From Gaiellasilicea sp963749515 (lineage in GTDB: Bacteria > Actinomycetota > Thermoleophilia > Gaiellales > Gaiellaceae), in the NCBI GenBank assembly GCA_963749515.1, contig CAVVMR010000010.1, forward strand, positions 620,001 through 684,000: a stretch of DNA of 64,000 nt, in the 5' to 3' direction. The translations under genes were made by a program, and so were the position numbers. This document shows, piece after piece, positions 26,383-35,026 of the stretch. How positions within the stretch are numbered: the stretch's first letter is position 1; every line of letters begins with the position of its first letter. Below the pieces are notes generated by a model. It had not been told where the DNA came from. It did no database searches and worked only from the letters and a program-made list of their open reading frames with translations.

Positions 26383-26439
26383 CCTATTTCGCTCAACGCT
26401 GCGGTTTGTTAGAAGCTAGTAGCTCAGGGCACAAGCGTT

Positions 26440-26694
26440 CTACGCGGCGAGCTGCGCGTCGAGCGCGCCGGACTTGTCCAAGCGCCAGAGCTCGGTGTAG
26501 CCGCCGACCGGCACGCCGTCGATCAGGATCTGCGGCACCGTCCACCCGCCCGTCAGGTCGAAGAGATTCCCGCGGAAGCCGGGATCGTCGTCGAGCGTCA
26601 CTTCGTCGTAGGGGATGCCCTTCGCGTCGAGAAGCGCCTTGGCCCGCACGCAGTAGCCGCACCACCGGGTCGAATAGATCTGAATCCTGGTCAC
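26440..26694 (-). CDS. glutaredoxin-like protein
   Basis: An 84-residue thioredoxin-fold protein with the dithiol site STRWCGYCVRAK, then a cis-Pro segment GGWTVPQILIDGVPVGGYTEL. It reduces disulfides or mixed disulfides; in actinobacteria such proteins often work with mycothiol (mycoredoxin). The WCGYC site and GGYTEL C-terminal part fit glutaredoxin and mycoredoxin equally. GTG start at 26694. It is convergent with mutM and divergent from recO. Confidence 0.88.
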   Translation of the reverse strand: MTRIQIYSTRWCGYCVRAKALLDAKGIPYDEVTLDDDPGFRGNLFDLTGGWTVPQILIDGVPVGGYTELWRLDKSGALDAQLAA

Positions 26695-26747
26695 TGCTGT
26701 TTACAACGCGGACAAGCTGCGATTCGTTTCTCATCTGCCGCCGCCTC

Positions 26748-26753
26748 TAGACT
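26748..26753 (+). promoter_or_regulatory. -10 box (TAGACT) of recO
   Basis: TAGACT ends 6 bases before the recO ATG, fitting a leaderless transcript for recO and the acetyltransferase behind it. Confidence 0.5.
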
Positions 26754-26759
26754 CGAAGC

Positions 26760-27500
26760 ATGGCCCGGACCTACAGGACGGAGGCGGTCGTGCTCCGCTC
26801 GTTCCGGCTCGGCGAGGCGGACCGGGTCCTCCACGTCTACACCGCCGACCGAGGTCGTGTCGGCGCCGTCGCCAAGGGTGTGCGCCGCACGAAGTCGCGC
26901 TTCGGCGGCCGCCTGGAGCCGCTCTCGCATGTCGAGCTGATGCTGCACCAGGGATCCGGCGACCTGCAGACGGTGACCGGTGCCGACCTGCGTGCGTCCC
27001 ACCACGAGACGAGGGAGGAGCCGTACCGGCTCGCCGTCGGCCTGATCGGGGCCGAGGCGATGCTGCGGCTCTTTCCCGAGCAGGAGGCGAACGAGCGCGC
27101 CTTCACGGCGCTGACCCGCTTCCTCGACCGGCTCGACGAGATCCCGACTCAGGCCCCCGCGCAGCCCGCGCTCGATCCGCTCGGCCTCTCCTTCCAGCTG
27201 AAGCTGCTCTGGGTCTCGGGCTACAGGCCACATCTCGAGAGCTGCGTCGAGTGCGGCGCTGTCGAAGGGCTCGTCGGCTACTCGCCGGCGGCCGGCGGCG
27301 CCGTCTGCCGCGACTGCGGGCCCGGATCGATCGCATTGACCTCCGCGGGCGTGCGCGCGATCCAGACGCTCGTCGCCACGCCGCTCGCCGACGCAGGCGA
27401 GGCCGGCTTGACCGCGAGCGGTGCGCGCGAGGCGCTCGCGATCGTCCGTGCGTCATACGAGTACCAGGGCGGCTTCCGGTTGCGCACTCTGTCCGCGTGA
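26760..27500 (+). CDS. recO: DNA repair protein RecO
   Basis: RecFOR-pathway mediator that loads RecA on SSB-coated DNA (246 residues). The N-terminal OB fold begins ARTYRTEAVVLRSFRLGEADR, with VGAVAKGVRRTKSRFGG typical. The C-terminal part carries the four-Cys zinc finger CVECGAVEGLV ... VCRDCG. The C-terminus ends soon after, as in other actinobacteria. The stop overlaps the next GTG (GTGA). Confidence 0.95.
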   Translation: MARTYRTEAVVLRSFRLGEADRVLHVYTADRGRVGAVAKGVRRTKSRFGGRLEPLSHVELMLHQGSGDLQTVTGADLRASHHETREEPYRLAVGLIGAEAMLRLFPEQEANERAFTALTRFLDRLDEIPTQAPAQPALDPLGLSFQLKLLWVSGYRPHLESCVECGAVEGLVGYSPAAGGAVCRDCGPGSIALTSAGVRAIQTLVATPLADAGEAGLTASGAREALAIVRASYEYQGGFRLRTLSA

Positions 27501-27919
27501 AGAGGCAGCTCGCAAACGGCTACGAGCTCGACGACGACACGAGCCGGATCGACCGGGTCGCGGTGCATCGGTTCATCTCCGGGGAGTCCTATTGGGCGGC
27601 CGGGCGTGAACGCGACGTGATGGACGGGATGATCGACCGCGCCGCGCGCAATGTCGGCCTCTACTCGCCGGACGGGTCGCAGGTCGGGTACGCCCGGACC
27701 ATCGACGCGCCCGACGCACGGCTCGTCTATCTGGCGGATGTCTACGTTCTCGACGACCACCGTGGCACCGGGCTCGGGGTCGAGCTCGTGCGATTCACGA
27801 TCGAGGAGGGCCCGTTCGCAGAACGCCGCTGGATCCTGCACACCGCGGACGCGCACGGCCTGTACGAGAAGTTCGGCTTCACCGCGAACGACCGCATCCT
27901 GGAACGGCCGCCGCGCTAG
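27497..27919 (+). CDS. GNAT family N-acetyltransferase
   Basis: A 140-residue acetyltransferase close to the Arabidopsis/E. coli small GNAT group whose domain contains YLADVYVLDDHRGTGLGVEL, the acetyl-CoA-binding motif A. It ends with HTADAHGLYEKFGFT. The GTG start couples it to recO; the longer upstream reading is antisense-like. Its stop overlaps the stop of the convergent glyQS gene. The substrate is unknown. Confidence 0.85.
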   Translation: MKRQLANGYELDDDTSRIDRVAVHRFISGESYWAAGRERDVMDGMIDRAARNVGLYSPDGSQVGYARTIDAPDARLVYLADVYVLDDHRGTGLGVELVRFTIEEGPFAERRWILHTADAHGLYEKFGFTANDRILERPPR

Positions 27920-29292
27920 TCGGCTTTGGGCGAGCGCCAGTCGGTCGCGAGCAGCTCGGCGACCTTCTGCCGCGCGCCGCCGATCGGAATCCGTTCCTGC
28001 GCGAGCGAGTCCCGGTCGCGGACCGTGACCGTGTCGTCCGCGAGCGTCTGCTCGTCGATCGTCAGGCCGTAGGGCGTTCCGATCTCGTCCTGGCGGCGGT
28101 AGCGGCGGCCGATCGCGCCGTTGTCGTCGTACTCGACGCTGAAGTGGCGGCGAAGCTCCTCGTGGAGGCCGCGCGCCTTCTCGACCATCGCCGTGTCCTT
28201 GCCGACGAGTGGCAGCACCGCTGCCTTCACGGGAGCGAGCTGCGGGTGCAGGCGCAGCACCGTCCGCTCCCGCTCGCCCACGACCTCCTCGTCGTAGGCG
28301 TCGATCATGAAGGTCAGCATCGAGCGGTTGACGCCGAGTGCCGGCTCGATCACGTGCGGCACGTAGCGCTCGCCGGTGCTCTCCTCGAACCACTCCAGCT
28401 TCGTCCCGGAGGCTTCCGTGTGCTGCGTGAGATCGAAGTCGCCGCGGTTCGCGATCCCCTCGAGCTCCGACCAGCCCATCGGGTACAGGTATTCGATATC
28501 GCTCGTCGCGCTCGAGTAGTGCGAGAGCTCGTCGGCGTCGTGCGAGCGCGCGCGCAGGTGGCTCTCGCGGACGCCGTAGCGCAGGTGCCACGCGAGCCGC
28601 TCGTCGACCCAGTACCGGAACCACTCGTCCGCCTCGCTCGGCCGCACGAAGAACTCCATCTCCATCTGCTCGAACTCGAGCGTGCGGAAGATGAAGTTGC
28701 CCGGCGTGATCTCGTTCCGGAACGACTTGCCGACCTGCGCGATCCCGAACGGCGGCTTCCGCCGCGCGATCTGAGAGACGTTCTTGAAGTTGATGAAGAT
28801 GCCCTGCGCCGTCTCGGGCCTGAGATAGACGTCGACTCCGGTCTCCTCCACGGCGCCGACACGCGTCTGGAACATCAGGTTGAACTGCCGCGGCTCCGTC
28901 AGGTCGCAGTCGGGCGTCTCGCCGGGCCGCTTCGAGGGCCGCTTGCCGCACCGGACCTCCTCGTGCTCGGGATCGGCCAGGTGGTCGGCGCGGAAGCGCT
29001 GCTTGCACGTGCGGCAGTCGACGAGCGGGTCGCTGAAGCCGCCCACGTGGCCGGAGACCTCCCAGACCTTCGGGTGGAGGATGATCGAGGAGTCCAGCGC
29101 GACGATGTCGTCCCGCTCCCGCACCATCGCCTCGAGCCAGCGGGCCTTGACGTTGTCCTTGAGGAGAACGCCGTAATGGCCGTAGTCGTATGAGGAGCCG
29201 AGCCCGCCGTAGATCTCGGACGAAGGGAAGACGAAACCGCGCCGCTTGGCGAGCGACACGATCTTGTCCATGGTCACGGCATCGGCGCTCAC
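27916..29292 (-). CDS. glyQS: glycyl-tRNA synthetase (dimeric, class II)
   Basis: Charges tRNA-Gly; alpha2-type enzyme of 458 residues. Motif 1 region KRRGFVFPSSEIYGGLGS, zinc site CRTCKQRF ... EEVRCG, motif 2 FRNEITPGNFIFRTLEFEQM, and motif 3 PHVIEPALGVNRSML are all present, with an anticodon-binding domain ending VTVRDRDSLAQE. I use the GTG at 29292; ATG 29271 is a possible shorter start. It is divergent from the PPDK regulator across a 14-bp palindrome that supplies a -10 box on each strand. Confidence 0.96.
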   Translation of the reverse strand: MSADAVTMDKIVSLAKRRGFVFPSSEIYGGLGSSYDYGHYGVLLKDNVKARWLEAMVRERDDIVALDSSIILHPKVWEVSGHVGGFSDPLVDCRTCKQRFRADHLADPEHEEVRCGKRPSKRPGETPDCDLTEPRQFNLMFQTRVGAVEETGVDVYLRPETAQGIFINFKNVSQIARRKPPFGIAQVGKSFRNEITPGNFIFRTLEFEQMEMEFFVRPSEADEWFRYWVDERLAWHLRYGVRESHLRARSHDADELSHYSSATSDIEYLYPMGWSELEGIANRGDFDLTQHTEASGTKLEWFEESTGERYVPHVIEPALGVNRSMLTFMIDAYDEEVVGERERTVLRLHPQLAPVKAAVLPLVGKDTAMVEKARGLHEELRRHFSVEYDDNGAIGRRYRRQDEIGTPYGLTIDEQTLADDTVTVRDRDSLAQERIPIGGARQKVAELLATDWRSPKAD

Positions 29293-29300
29293 GAGTGCGA

Positions 29301-29314
29301 AGAGGCTAGCCTCT
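29301..29314. promoter_or_regulatory. 14-bp palindrome with divergent -10 boxes
   Basis: AGAGGCTAGCCTCT is a perfect palindrome lying between glyQS (-) and the PPDK regulator (+). It contains TAGCCT on both strands. On the + strand this box is 7 bases before the GTG at 29320; on the - strand it is 11 bases before the GTG at 29292. It may be a bidirectional promoter, a repressor site, or both. Confidence 0.5.
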
Positions 29315-29319
29315 GCGCG

Positions 29320-30150
29320 GTGATGCCCGCGCGCGAGACTGTCGAGCTCCACATCGTCTCGGACTCCACGGGCGAGACGGCCGCGCGGCTCGTCGCTGCC
29401 CTCGAGGCCCAGTTCCCCGAACAGCCCTTCGAGGAGGTGCGTCACCCGCAGATCCAGACGATCGACGATCTCCAGCTCGCGGTCAGCCGCGCGCGTGGGC
29501 GGCCGGCCGTGATGGTGTACACGCTGGTCGATCGCGAGCTGCGCGAGAGCATGCGCACGCTCTGCCGCAGCGCCCGGCTCCACTACTGCGACCTGCTCGG
29601 CCATCCGATCGAGTCGATCGCGAAGGTCTCGGGGATGGCCGCGAAGATGAAGCCCGGCGCCCGGCCCCCGCTCAACTCCGCCTACTTCAAGCGCATGGAG
29701 GCGATCGAGTTCGCGGTCAAGTTCGACGACGGCGTCGGCAGCGGGCTCACCGAGGCGGACATCGTGCTCGTGGGCGTCTCGCGCACCTCGAAGACGCCGC
29801 TCTCGATCTACCTCGGCTACCTCGGCCAGAAGGCGGCGAACGTTCCGATCGTGAAGGGGATCAAGCCGCCGCCGGAGCTCTTCGAGATCGACTTGCTGAA
29901 GATCGTCGGCCTCACGATCGACGCCGAGCGCCTGGCCGAGATCCGGTCGACACGCGTCCGCGGTATGGGCGGGAAGAACCGCCAGTACGCGGAGATGGTC
30001 GAGATCTACGACGAGCTCGAGGAGGCCGCGGCGATCCACCGCCGGCTCGGCTGCCCGGTGATCGACGTCACGGGCCTTGGGATCGAAGAGACCGCGCACC
30101 GGGTGGTGCGGCTCGTCGACCGGCGCCGGCAGGAGGCAAGTGCGACCTAA
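29320..30150 (+). CDS. ppsR: pyruvate, phosphate dikinase regulatory protein
   Basis: Bifunctional ADP-dependent kinase / phosphate-dependent phosphorylase (DUF299 family) that inactivates and reactivates PPDK or PEP synthase by threonine phosphorylation (276 residues). The N-terminus VELHIVSDSTGETAARLVAA, the phosphate-loop-like GVSRTSKTPLSIYLGYLGQK, and LLGHPIESIA are family hallmarks. The start is GTG-ATG at 29320-29325; either codon would serve. Its target, ppdK, lies 1.4 kb downstream on the same strand, which supports the PPDK rather than PEP synthase assignment. Confidence 0.93.
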   Translation: MMPARETVELHIVSDSTGETAARLVAALEAQFPEQPFEEVRHPQIQTIDDLQLAVSRARGRPAVMVYTLVDRELRESMRTLCRSARLHYCDLLGHPIESIAKVSGMAAKMKPGARPPLNSAYFKRMEAIEFAVKFDDGVGSGLTEADIVLVGVSRTSKTPLSIYLGYLGQKAANVPIVKGIKPPPELFEIDLLKIVGLTIDAERLAEIRSTRVRGMGGKNRQYAEMVEIYDELEEAAAIHRRLGCPVIDVTGLGIEETAHRVVRLVDRRRQEASAT

Positions 30151-30307
30151 GCCTCCCGTCCCGAAGTGGCGGTGGGCGCTCTGGTGGACGATCCTCGGTG
30201 CGGCCGTCTTCGTCTTCTACGTGCTGCTGACGCCGATCTGGCTCGGCCTGCGCGGGCTCGCCTGGGCTGCGGAGTGGCGCTCGCGCCGCAAGCGGCCCGC
30301 CGGCTAG
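30140..30307 (+). CDS. small single-pass membrane protein
   Basis: A 55-residue protein with a basic N-terminus (RPKPPVPKWRW), one transmembrane helix (ALWWTILGAAVFVFYVLL, then TPIWLGL) and a basic C-terminus (RSRRKRPAG). The GTG at 30140 follows an AGGAGG Shine-Dalgarno at 30131-30136 and overlaps the end of the regulator gene. That placement makes it credible despite its size. The role is unknown. Confidence 0.65.
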   Translation: MRPKPPVPKWRWALWWTILGAAVFVFYVLLTPIWLGLRGLAWAAEWRSRRKRPAG

Positions 30308-30828
30308 CCTTGGTACGCAGTGGTCGAGAGCCACCGTTCGACCTCGCGGGGCGAGCGCAAGCGCACGACCTCGTAGGGCGCGAGGTCCGAGGGGTACACC
30401 CGTCGTCGCCGGAAGTGCTGGCGCAACGCGAAGAGGATCAGGGAGTCGCGGCTGAAGAATGCGTTTCGCAGCGTCTCGCGGTTGCCGTTCCAGAGCTCCT
30501 CGTGGCGAACGATTCGCCGCACGGTTCGACGGAGGAGGCGCGGGAGCCAGACGGCGAGGGGCTGATCGAGCCAGACCACGAGGTCGGCGTGTCGGAGCAC
30601 GAGATCGCCGAGCTTGCCGCGGTACGTCCCGTCGATCACCCAGCCGTCGGAGGCGACCAGCGGCTCCACGAGGCGCCGCAGCTCGTCGTCGGGCGTCTCG
30701 ACCCAGTTCGGCCCGTGCACGAGGGCGTCCATCTCGACGAACGGCACATCGAGGCGGCGCGCGAGCTCGCGGCCGAGCGTGGTCTTGCCGTTCCCGCTCG
30801 CGCTCGCGACGATCGCGACCTTCCTCAC
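30304..30828 (-). CDS. P-loop kinase-like NTPase (adenylate kinase/FlaR-like)
   Basis: A 174-residue P-loop protein: Walker A VASASGNGKTTLGREL at the N-terminus, then FVEMDALVHGPNW, and WVIDGTYRGKLGDLVLRHADLVVWLD. This is the pattern of the adenylate-kinase-related FlaR group, probably a small-molecule kinase of unknown substrate. The GTG at 30828 overlaps the stop of the peptidase E gene (GTGA), so the two are co-translated. Confidence 0.8.
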   Translation of the reverse strand: MRKVAIVASASGNGKTTLGRELARRLDVPFVEMDALVHGPNWVETPDDELRRLVEPLVASDGWVIDGTYRGKLGDLVLRHADLVVWLDQPLAVWLPRLLRRTVRRIVRHEELWNGNRETLRNAFFSRDSLILFALRQHFRRRRVYPSDLAPYEVVRLRSPREVERWLSTTAYQG

Positions 30829-31502
30829 AGGATGCGCGGGTCGATCGGCTCCTCGCCGTCGGCCGTCACGCGGTAGCCCCGCGCCCCTTCCCTCTGGCTG
30901 ACGACCTCGCGGAGCTTCCGTCCCTCGAAGTGGAATGCTGCATCGTCGTCGGCCGCGTAGCCGGGAGGGAGGATGCCGTCGCGAACGAGCCTGGTGTAGG
31001 TCGGCCGCCGCTCCGGCTCGCCGTCGTAGTGCGGGCAGAAGCTCCCCGACAGGATCCCGAGGCCGTCGACGAGCTCCCGCAGCTCAGGGCCGAACGAGTC
31101 GGTGACACACGCTTCGAACCAGCAGTTCGCGCCGGCGCTCATGCCGCCGAGAACGGCGCCGCGACCCCACGCCTCACGGAGCGCACGGTCGATTCCGTGG
31201 ACGCGCCAGATCGCGAGCATGTTGGCGGTGTTGCCGCCGCCGACGTAGATCACGTCCTGCCGCGCCACGTGTGCGGCCGGGCTCTCCGGCATCCCGAACA
31301 GCGTCAGGTGGCTCGGTTCGCAGTCGCGTGCGGCGAACCCTTCGTAGAAGCGGACGATCGATTCCGGCTTTTCCCCGCCTGCGGTCGGCAGAAAGCAGAC
31401 GCGAGGCCGGCTCGAGCCCGCAAGCTCGAGCATCAGCTCGTCGAGCCGGGAGCTGCCGTCGAGGAGGGCGCCGCCGCCCATGGCAAGGATGTGGCCGCTC
31501 AC
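30825..31502 (-). CDS. pepE: peptidase E (S51 family)
   Basis: A 225-residue serine peptidase of the S51/class I glutamine amidotransferase-like fold that cleaves Asp-Xaa dipeptides in known members; cyanophycinase-like enzymes are related. Nucleophile elbow GGMSAGANCWFE, the upstream VIYVGGGNTANMLAIW, and the His region GSFCPHYDGEPER fit the family. I chose GTG 31502 because the protein then starts at the first strand, GHILAMGGGAL. It is divergent from ppdK across 45 bases. Confidence 0.88.
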   Translation of the reverse strand: MSGHILAMGGGALLDGSSRLDELMLELAGSSRPRVCFLPTAGGEKPESIVRFYEGFAARDCEPSHLTLFGMPESPAAHVARQDVIYVGGGNTANMLAIWRVHGIDRALREAWGRGAVLGGMSAGANCWFEACVTDSFGPELRELVDGLGILSGSFCPHYDGEPERRPTYTRLVRDGILPPGYAADDDAAFHFEGRKLREVVSQREGARGYRVTADGEEPIDPRIL

Positions 31503-31547
31503 GTCGCCGAGTATGGCAGCAGGCCCTTGTGAAAAGATGCGCCGCCG

Positions 31548-34166
31548 ATGCGCTACGTCTACAACTTCGATGAAGATTCCGGCGGTGGGCGCGAGCTCCT
31601 CGGCGGCAAGGGGATCGGCCTGGCGGAGATGACGGGGCTCGGCGTCCCGGTGCCGGCGGGCTTCACGATCACCACCGACGCCTGCCGCGCCTACATGACC
31701 GCGGGCGGAGAGCTCCCCGAGGGCCTCGAGGCGGAGATCGCGAAGCACATTGCGTCGCTCGAGTCGAAGGCCGGAAAGCAGTTCGGCGACCCGATCGATC
31801 CGCTGCTCGTCTCCGTCCGCTCGGGAGCTGCCGTCTCGATGCCGGGGATGATGGACACGATCCTCAACCTCGGCCTCAACGACGAGGCGGTCGCCGGGTT
31901 GGCGAAGACGACCGGCAACGAGCGGTTCGCGTACGACTCCTATCGCCGGTTGATCCAGATGTACGGCGAGGTGGTGGACGGCGTCGAGGGACACCGCTTC
32001 GAGCAGGCGCTCACCGGCATGAAGGCTGCGCGCGGCGTGAAACAGGACGTCGAGCTCACCGCGCCGGACCTCGCCGAGCTGATCGAGACGTTCAAGGGCA
32101 CCTACGCCGACGAGACCGGAAGCCCGTTCCCGCAGGACGCACGCGCGCAGCTCGAGAAAGCGGTGCGTGCAGTCTTCGACTCCTGGGACTCGCCCCGCGC
32201 GCAGGTCTATCGCCGCACGTACGAGATTCCCGACGACCTCGGCACCGCCGTCAACGTCGTCCAGATGGTCTTCGGCAACAAGGGCGAGGGCTCCGGCACG
32301 GGCGTCTGCTTCACGCGTGACCCGTCGACCGGCGAGAGCAGGCTCTACGGCGAGTTCCTCCAGAACGCGCAGGGCGAGGACGTCGTCGCCGGGATTCGCA
32401 CGCCGGAGCCGATCGAGCGCATGAACGAGCTCTTGCCCGAGGCGTACGAGCAGCTGCTCGCCACGATCCGCCGGCTGGAGGAGCACTACCGCGACATGCA
32501 GGACATCGAGTTCACGGTCGAGGAGGGGAAGCTCTTCCTGCTGCAGACGCGGACGGCGAAGCGCACCGCGGCGGCGGCGCTCCGGGCGGCGGTCGAGATG
32601 GTCGAGGAAGGTCTGATCTCCAAGGAGGAAGCGGTCGCGCGCATCGATCCGGCGCAGCTCGACCAGCTGCTGCACCCGATGATCGATCCCACAGCTGATG
32701 TGCAGGTCGTCGCGAAGGGGCTGAACGCTTCGCCCGGCGCCGCATCCGGGGCGATCGTCTTCGACGCCGACACCGCCGAGACGCGGGGCAAGGCGGGGGA
32801 GAGCGTGATCCTCGTCCGCTGGGAGACGACGCCCGACGACTTCCACGGCATGGTGCAGGCGGCGGGAATCCTCACCGCGCACGGCGGCCTCACGTCACAC
32901 GCCGCCGTGGTGGCCCGGGGGATGGGAACGCCCTGCGTGACCGGCTGCGAGGCGCTGCACGTCGACGTCCGCGCGAAGACCGCGCGGCTGCCCGGCCACG
33001 AGCTGAAGGAGGGCGACACGATCACGATCGACGGCGGCACCGGCTCGGTAATCGTCGGCTCGGTGCCGCTCGTGCCGCCGCAGATCAACGACGACTTCTC
33101 GGCCGTCCTGGCGTGGGCGGACGCCGTCCGGCGCATGAAGGTGCGGACGAACGCCGACAACCCGGCGGACGCGGCCAAGGCTCGCGAGTTCGGAGCCGAG
33201 GGAATCGGGCTCTGCCGGACCGAGCACATGTTCGCCGACGCCGACCGGCTCGGCCTGATGCGGGAGATGATCCTGGCCGCCGACGAGGACGGGCGGCGCT
33301 CGGCGCTCGACCGGCTGCTGCCGATCCAGCAGGAGGACTTCGAGGGGATCTTCGAGGCGATGGCCGGCCTGCCGGTGACGATCCGCCTGCTCGACTGGCC
33401 GCTGCACGAGTTCCTGCCGGAGCTCGACGAGGAGCAGGACGAGCGGATGCGCGAGCGGATTCGCTCGCTGCACGAGTCGAACCCGATGCTCGGCTGGCGT
33501 GCCTGCCGGCTCGGCCTCTTCTATCCCGAGATCTACGAGATGCAGGTACGCGCGATCGTGCGGGCCGCGATCGCCGTGCGAGAGCGCCCCGCGAGCGAAG
33601 CGAGCAAAGACGAGCTACGCGCGCCGCTCGTCGAGATCATGATGCCGCTCGTCGGCTTCGGCGAGGAGCTCAAGCGGCTACGCGAGCTGACGGTGCGGGT
33701 CGCCGCCGAGGAGGGAGAGCTCGAGTACCTCGTCGGAACGATGATCGAGCTCCCGCGCGCCTGTGTGCGGGCCGACGAGATCGCCGAGCACGCCGACTTC
33801 TTCTCCTTCGGGACGAACGACCTGACGCAGACCGCGCTCGGGCTCTCACGCGACGACGCGGGCCGGTTCCTCTCTCACTACCTCGAGACGGGCGTGCTCG
33901 AGCGCGATCCCTTCGAGACGATCGACCAGGACGGTGTCGGCGATCTGATGGAGATCGCCGTCGAGCGCGGCCGCCGCACGCGGGAGGACCTCAAGCTGGG
34001 GATCTGCGGCGAGCACGGGGGAGAGGCGAAGTCGGTCGCGTTCTGTCACCGGCTCGGGCTCGACTACGTGAGCTGCTCGCCCTACCGCGTGCCGCTCGCT
34101 CGCCTCGCTGCCGCTCAGGCCGCACTCGCCGAGCAGGGCATCGGCGCGGTCGCGAGCGGCGGCTAG
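31548..34166 (+). CDS. ppdK: pyruvate, phosphate dikinase
   Basis: Reversible pyruvate + ATP + phosphate to PEP (872 residues, usual length). The N-terminal nucleotide-binding domain starts VYNFDEDSGGGRELLGGKG; the phospho-His domain has GGLTSHAAVVARGMG with His451; the C-terminal PEP/pyruvate barrel has EGIGLCRTEHMF and LGICGEHGGEAKS with the catalytic Cys. The usually invariant LLDPPLHEF reads LLDWPLHEF here (Trp617). With the regulator upstream it forms a controllable glycolysis/gluconeogenesis switch. No clear -10 box is seen before the ATG. Confidence 0.97.
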   Translation: MRYVYNFDEDSGGGRELLGGKGIGLAEMTGLGVPVPAGFTITTDACRAYMTAGGELPEGLEAEIAKHIASLESKAGKQFGDPIDPLLVSVRSGAAVSMPGMMDTILNLGLNDEAVAGLAKTTGNERFAYDSYRRLIQMYGEVVDGVEGHRFEQALTGMKAARGVKQDVELTAPDLAELIETFKGTYADETGSPFPQDARAQLEKAVRAVFDSWDSPRAQVYRRTYEIPDDLGTAVNVVQMVFGNKGEGSGTGVCFTRDPSTGESRLYGEFLQNAQGEDVVAGIRTPEPIERMNELLPEAYEQLLATIRRLEEHYRDMQDIEFTVEEGKLFLLQTRTAKRTAAAALRAAVEMVEEGLISKEEAVARIDPAQLDQLLHPMIDPTADVQVVAKGLNASPGAASGAIVFDADTAETRGKAGESVILVRWETTPDDFHGMVQAAGILTAHGGLTSHAAVVARGMGTPCVTGCEALHVDVRAKTARLPGHELKEGDTITIDGGTGSVIVGSVPLVPPQINDDFSAVLAWADAVRRMKVRTNADNPADAAKAREFGAEGIGLCRTEHMFADADRLGLMREMILAADEDGRRSALDRLLPIQQEDFEGIFEAMAGLPVTIRLLDWPLHEFLPELDEEQDERMRERIRSLHESNPMLGWRACRLGLFYPEIYEMQVRAIVRAAIAVRERPASEASKDELRAPLVEIMMPLVGFGEELKRLRELTVRVAAEEGELEYLVGTMIELPRACVRADEIAEHADFFSFGTNDLTQTALGLSRDDAGRFLSHYLETGVLERDPFETIDQDGVGDLMEIAVERGRRTREDLKLGICGEHGGEAKSVAFCHRLGLDYVSCSPYRVPLARLAAAQAALAEQGIGAVASGG

Positions 34167-35008
34167 GCGTAGCCGCGGACCTTCCAGTACGCGACGGCGA
34201 TGCTGAGGGCGCCGATCGCAGCCAGGCTGACGATCGCCACGAGGTCGATCCGGCGGTACGCCGCGCTCGCCCGGCCGAGCTGCGACAGGGCGAGGATCGC
34301 GAGCGCTCCACCCGCGGCGCCGCCGAGATGGCCGCCGATCGAGATGCCCGGCACGGCGAAGGTGAAGGCGAGGTTCACGATCAGGAGCGAGAGGGCGCTG
34401 CCGCCGAGCACGTAGGTCTGCTGGCGCTCGAGCACGATCGCCGCACCGAGGATTCCGAAGATCGCGCCCGACGCGCCGACGGTGACGCCGGTCGGGTTCG
34501 CGATCAGAGCTCCCGCCGAGCCCGCGAGACCGGAGACGACGTAGAGCAGGATGTACCGCACCGGTCCCAGGTAGGCCTCGAGCGGGCGGCCGATCCACCA
34601 GAGCGCGAGCATGTTCAACCCGAGGTGGATGGGGCCGTAATGGAGGAACGCGGCGCTCAGCAGCCTGTACCAGTCGCCGTTCGCGACCAGCGGGCCGTAG
34701 AGCGCGCCGTGCTCGAAGATCCAGCCCGAGTTGGCGTTCACGGAGGCGCCGCCTCCGAGCTGGAGGAGGTAGATGCCGACGTTGATCACGATCAGCGTCG
34801 TCGTCACGATGCCCGGGTTACGGCTCGTGCTCCGCTGCACGTTCTGGACGACCTTCGCTGCACCTCGCGCCTTGCCCGAGTGATCGGGGCAGCGGATGCC
34901 GACTGGGCCGAAGGTCATGCAGTCGGGGCAGATCGGCCGGCCGCACTCCGAGCATGAGACACCTGTCTCGCGGTCCGGGTGGCGGTAGCACCTCATGAGC
35001 TCGGCCAT
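34163..35008 (-). CDS. rhomboid family intramembrane serine protease with B-box zinc finger
   Basis: A 281-residue protein. The N-terminal 45 residues form a B-box-type zinc finger (CYRHPDRETGVSCSECGRPI with further Cys/His). Six transmembrane helices follow. The catalytic pair is visible: HLGLNMLALWWIGRPLE in the membrane region, Ser in VTVGASGAIFGILG, and His in GGHLGGAAGG. It cleaves transmembrane substrates. The ATG lies 6 bases after a minus-strand TAGGCT box that overlaps the plus-strand box of the comB remnant. Its stop overlaps the ppdK stop. Confidence 0.92.
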   Translation of the reverse strand: MAELMRCYRHPDRETGVSCSECGRPICPDCMTFGPVGIRCPDHSGKARGAAKVVQNVQRSTSRNPGIVTTTLIVINVGIYLLQLGGGASVNANSGWIFEHGALYGPLVANGDWYRLLSAAFLHYGPIHLGLNMLALWWIGRPLEAYLGPVRYILLYVVSGLAGSAGALIANPTGVTVGASGAIFGILGAAIVLERQQTYVLGGSALSLLIVNLAFTFAVPGISIGGHLGGAAGGALAILALSQLGRASAAYRRIDLVAIVSLAAIGALSIAVAYWKVRGYA

Positions 35009-35013
35009 CTGTC

Positions 35014-35020
35014 TAGCCTA
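35014..35020. promoter_or_regulatory. bidirectional -10 element (TAGCCTA)
   Basis: TAGCCT on the + strand (35014-35019) ends 7 bases before the GTG at 35027. TAGGCT on the - strand (35020-35015) ends 6 bases before the rhomboid ATG at 35008. One 7-bp sequence therefore gives a leaderless-type -10 box in each direction. Confidence 0.5.
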
Positions 35021-35026
35021 GCCAGC

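Noticed and set aside
26383..26439. Terminator between mutM and glutaredoxin
   Set aside because: Only a 6-base inverted pair (AACGCT/AGCGTT) with a long loop and no T-run; too weak to call.
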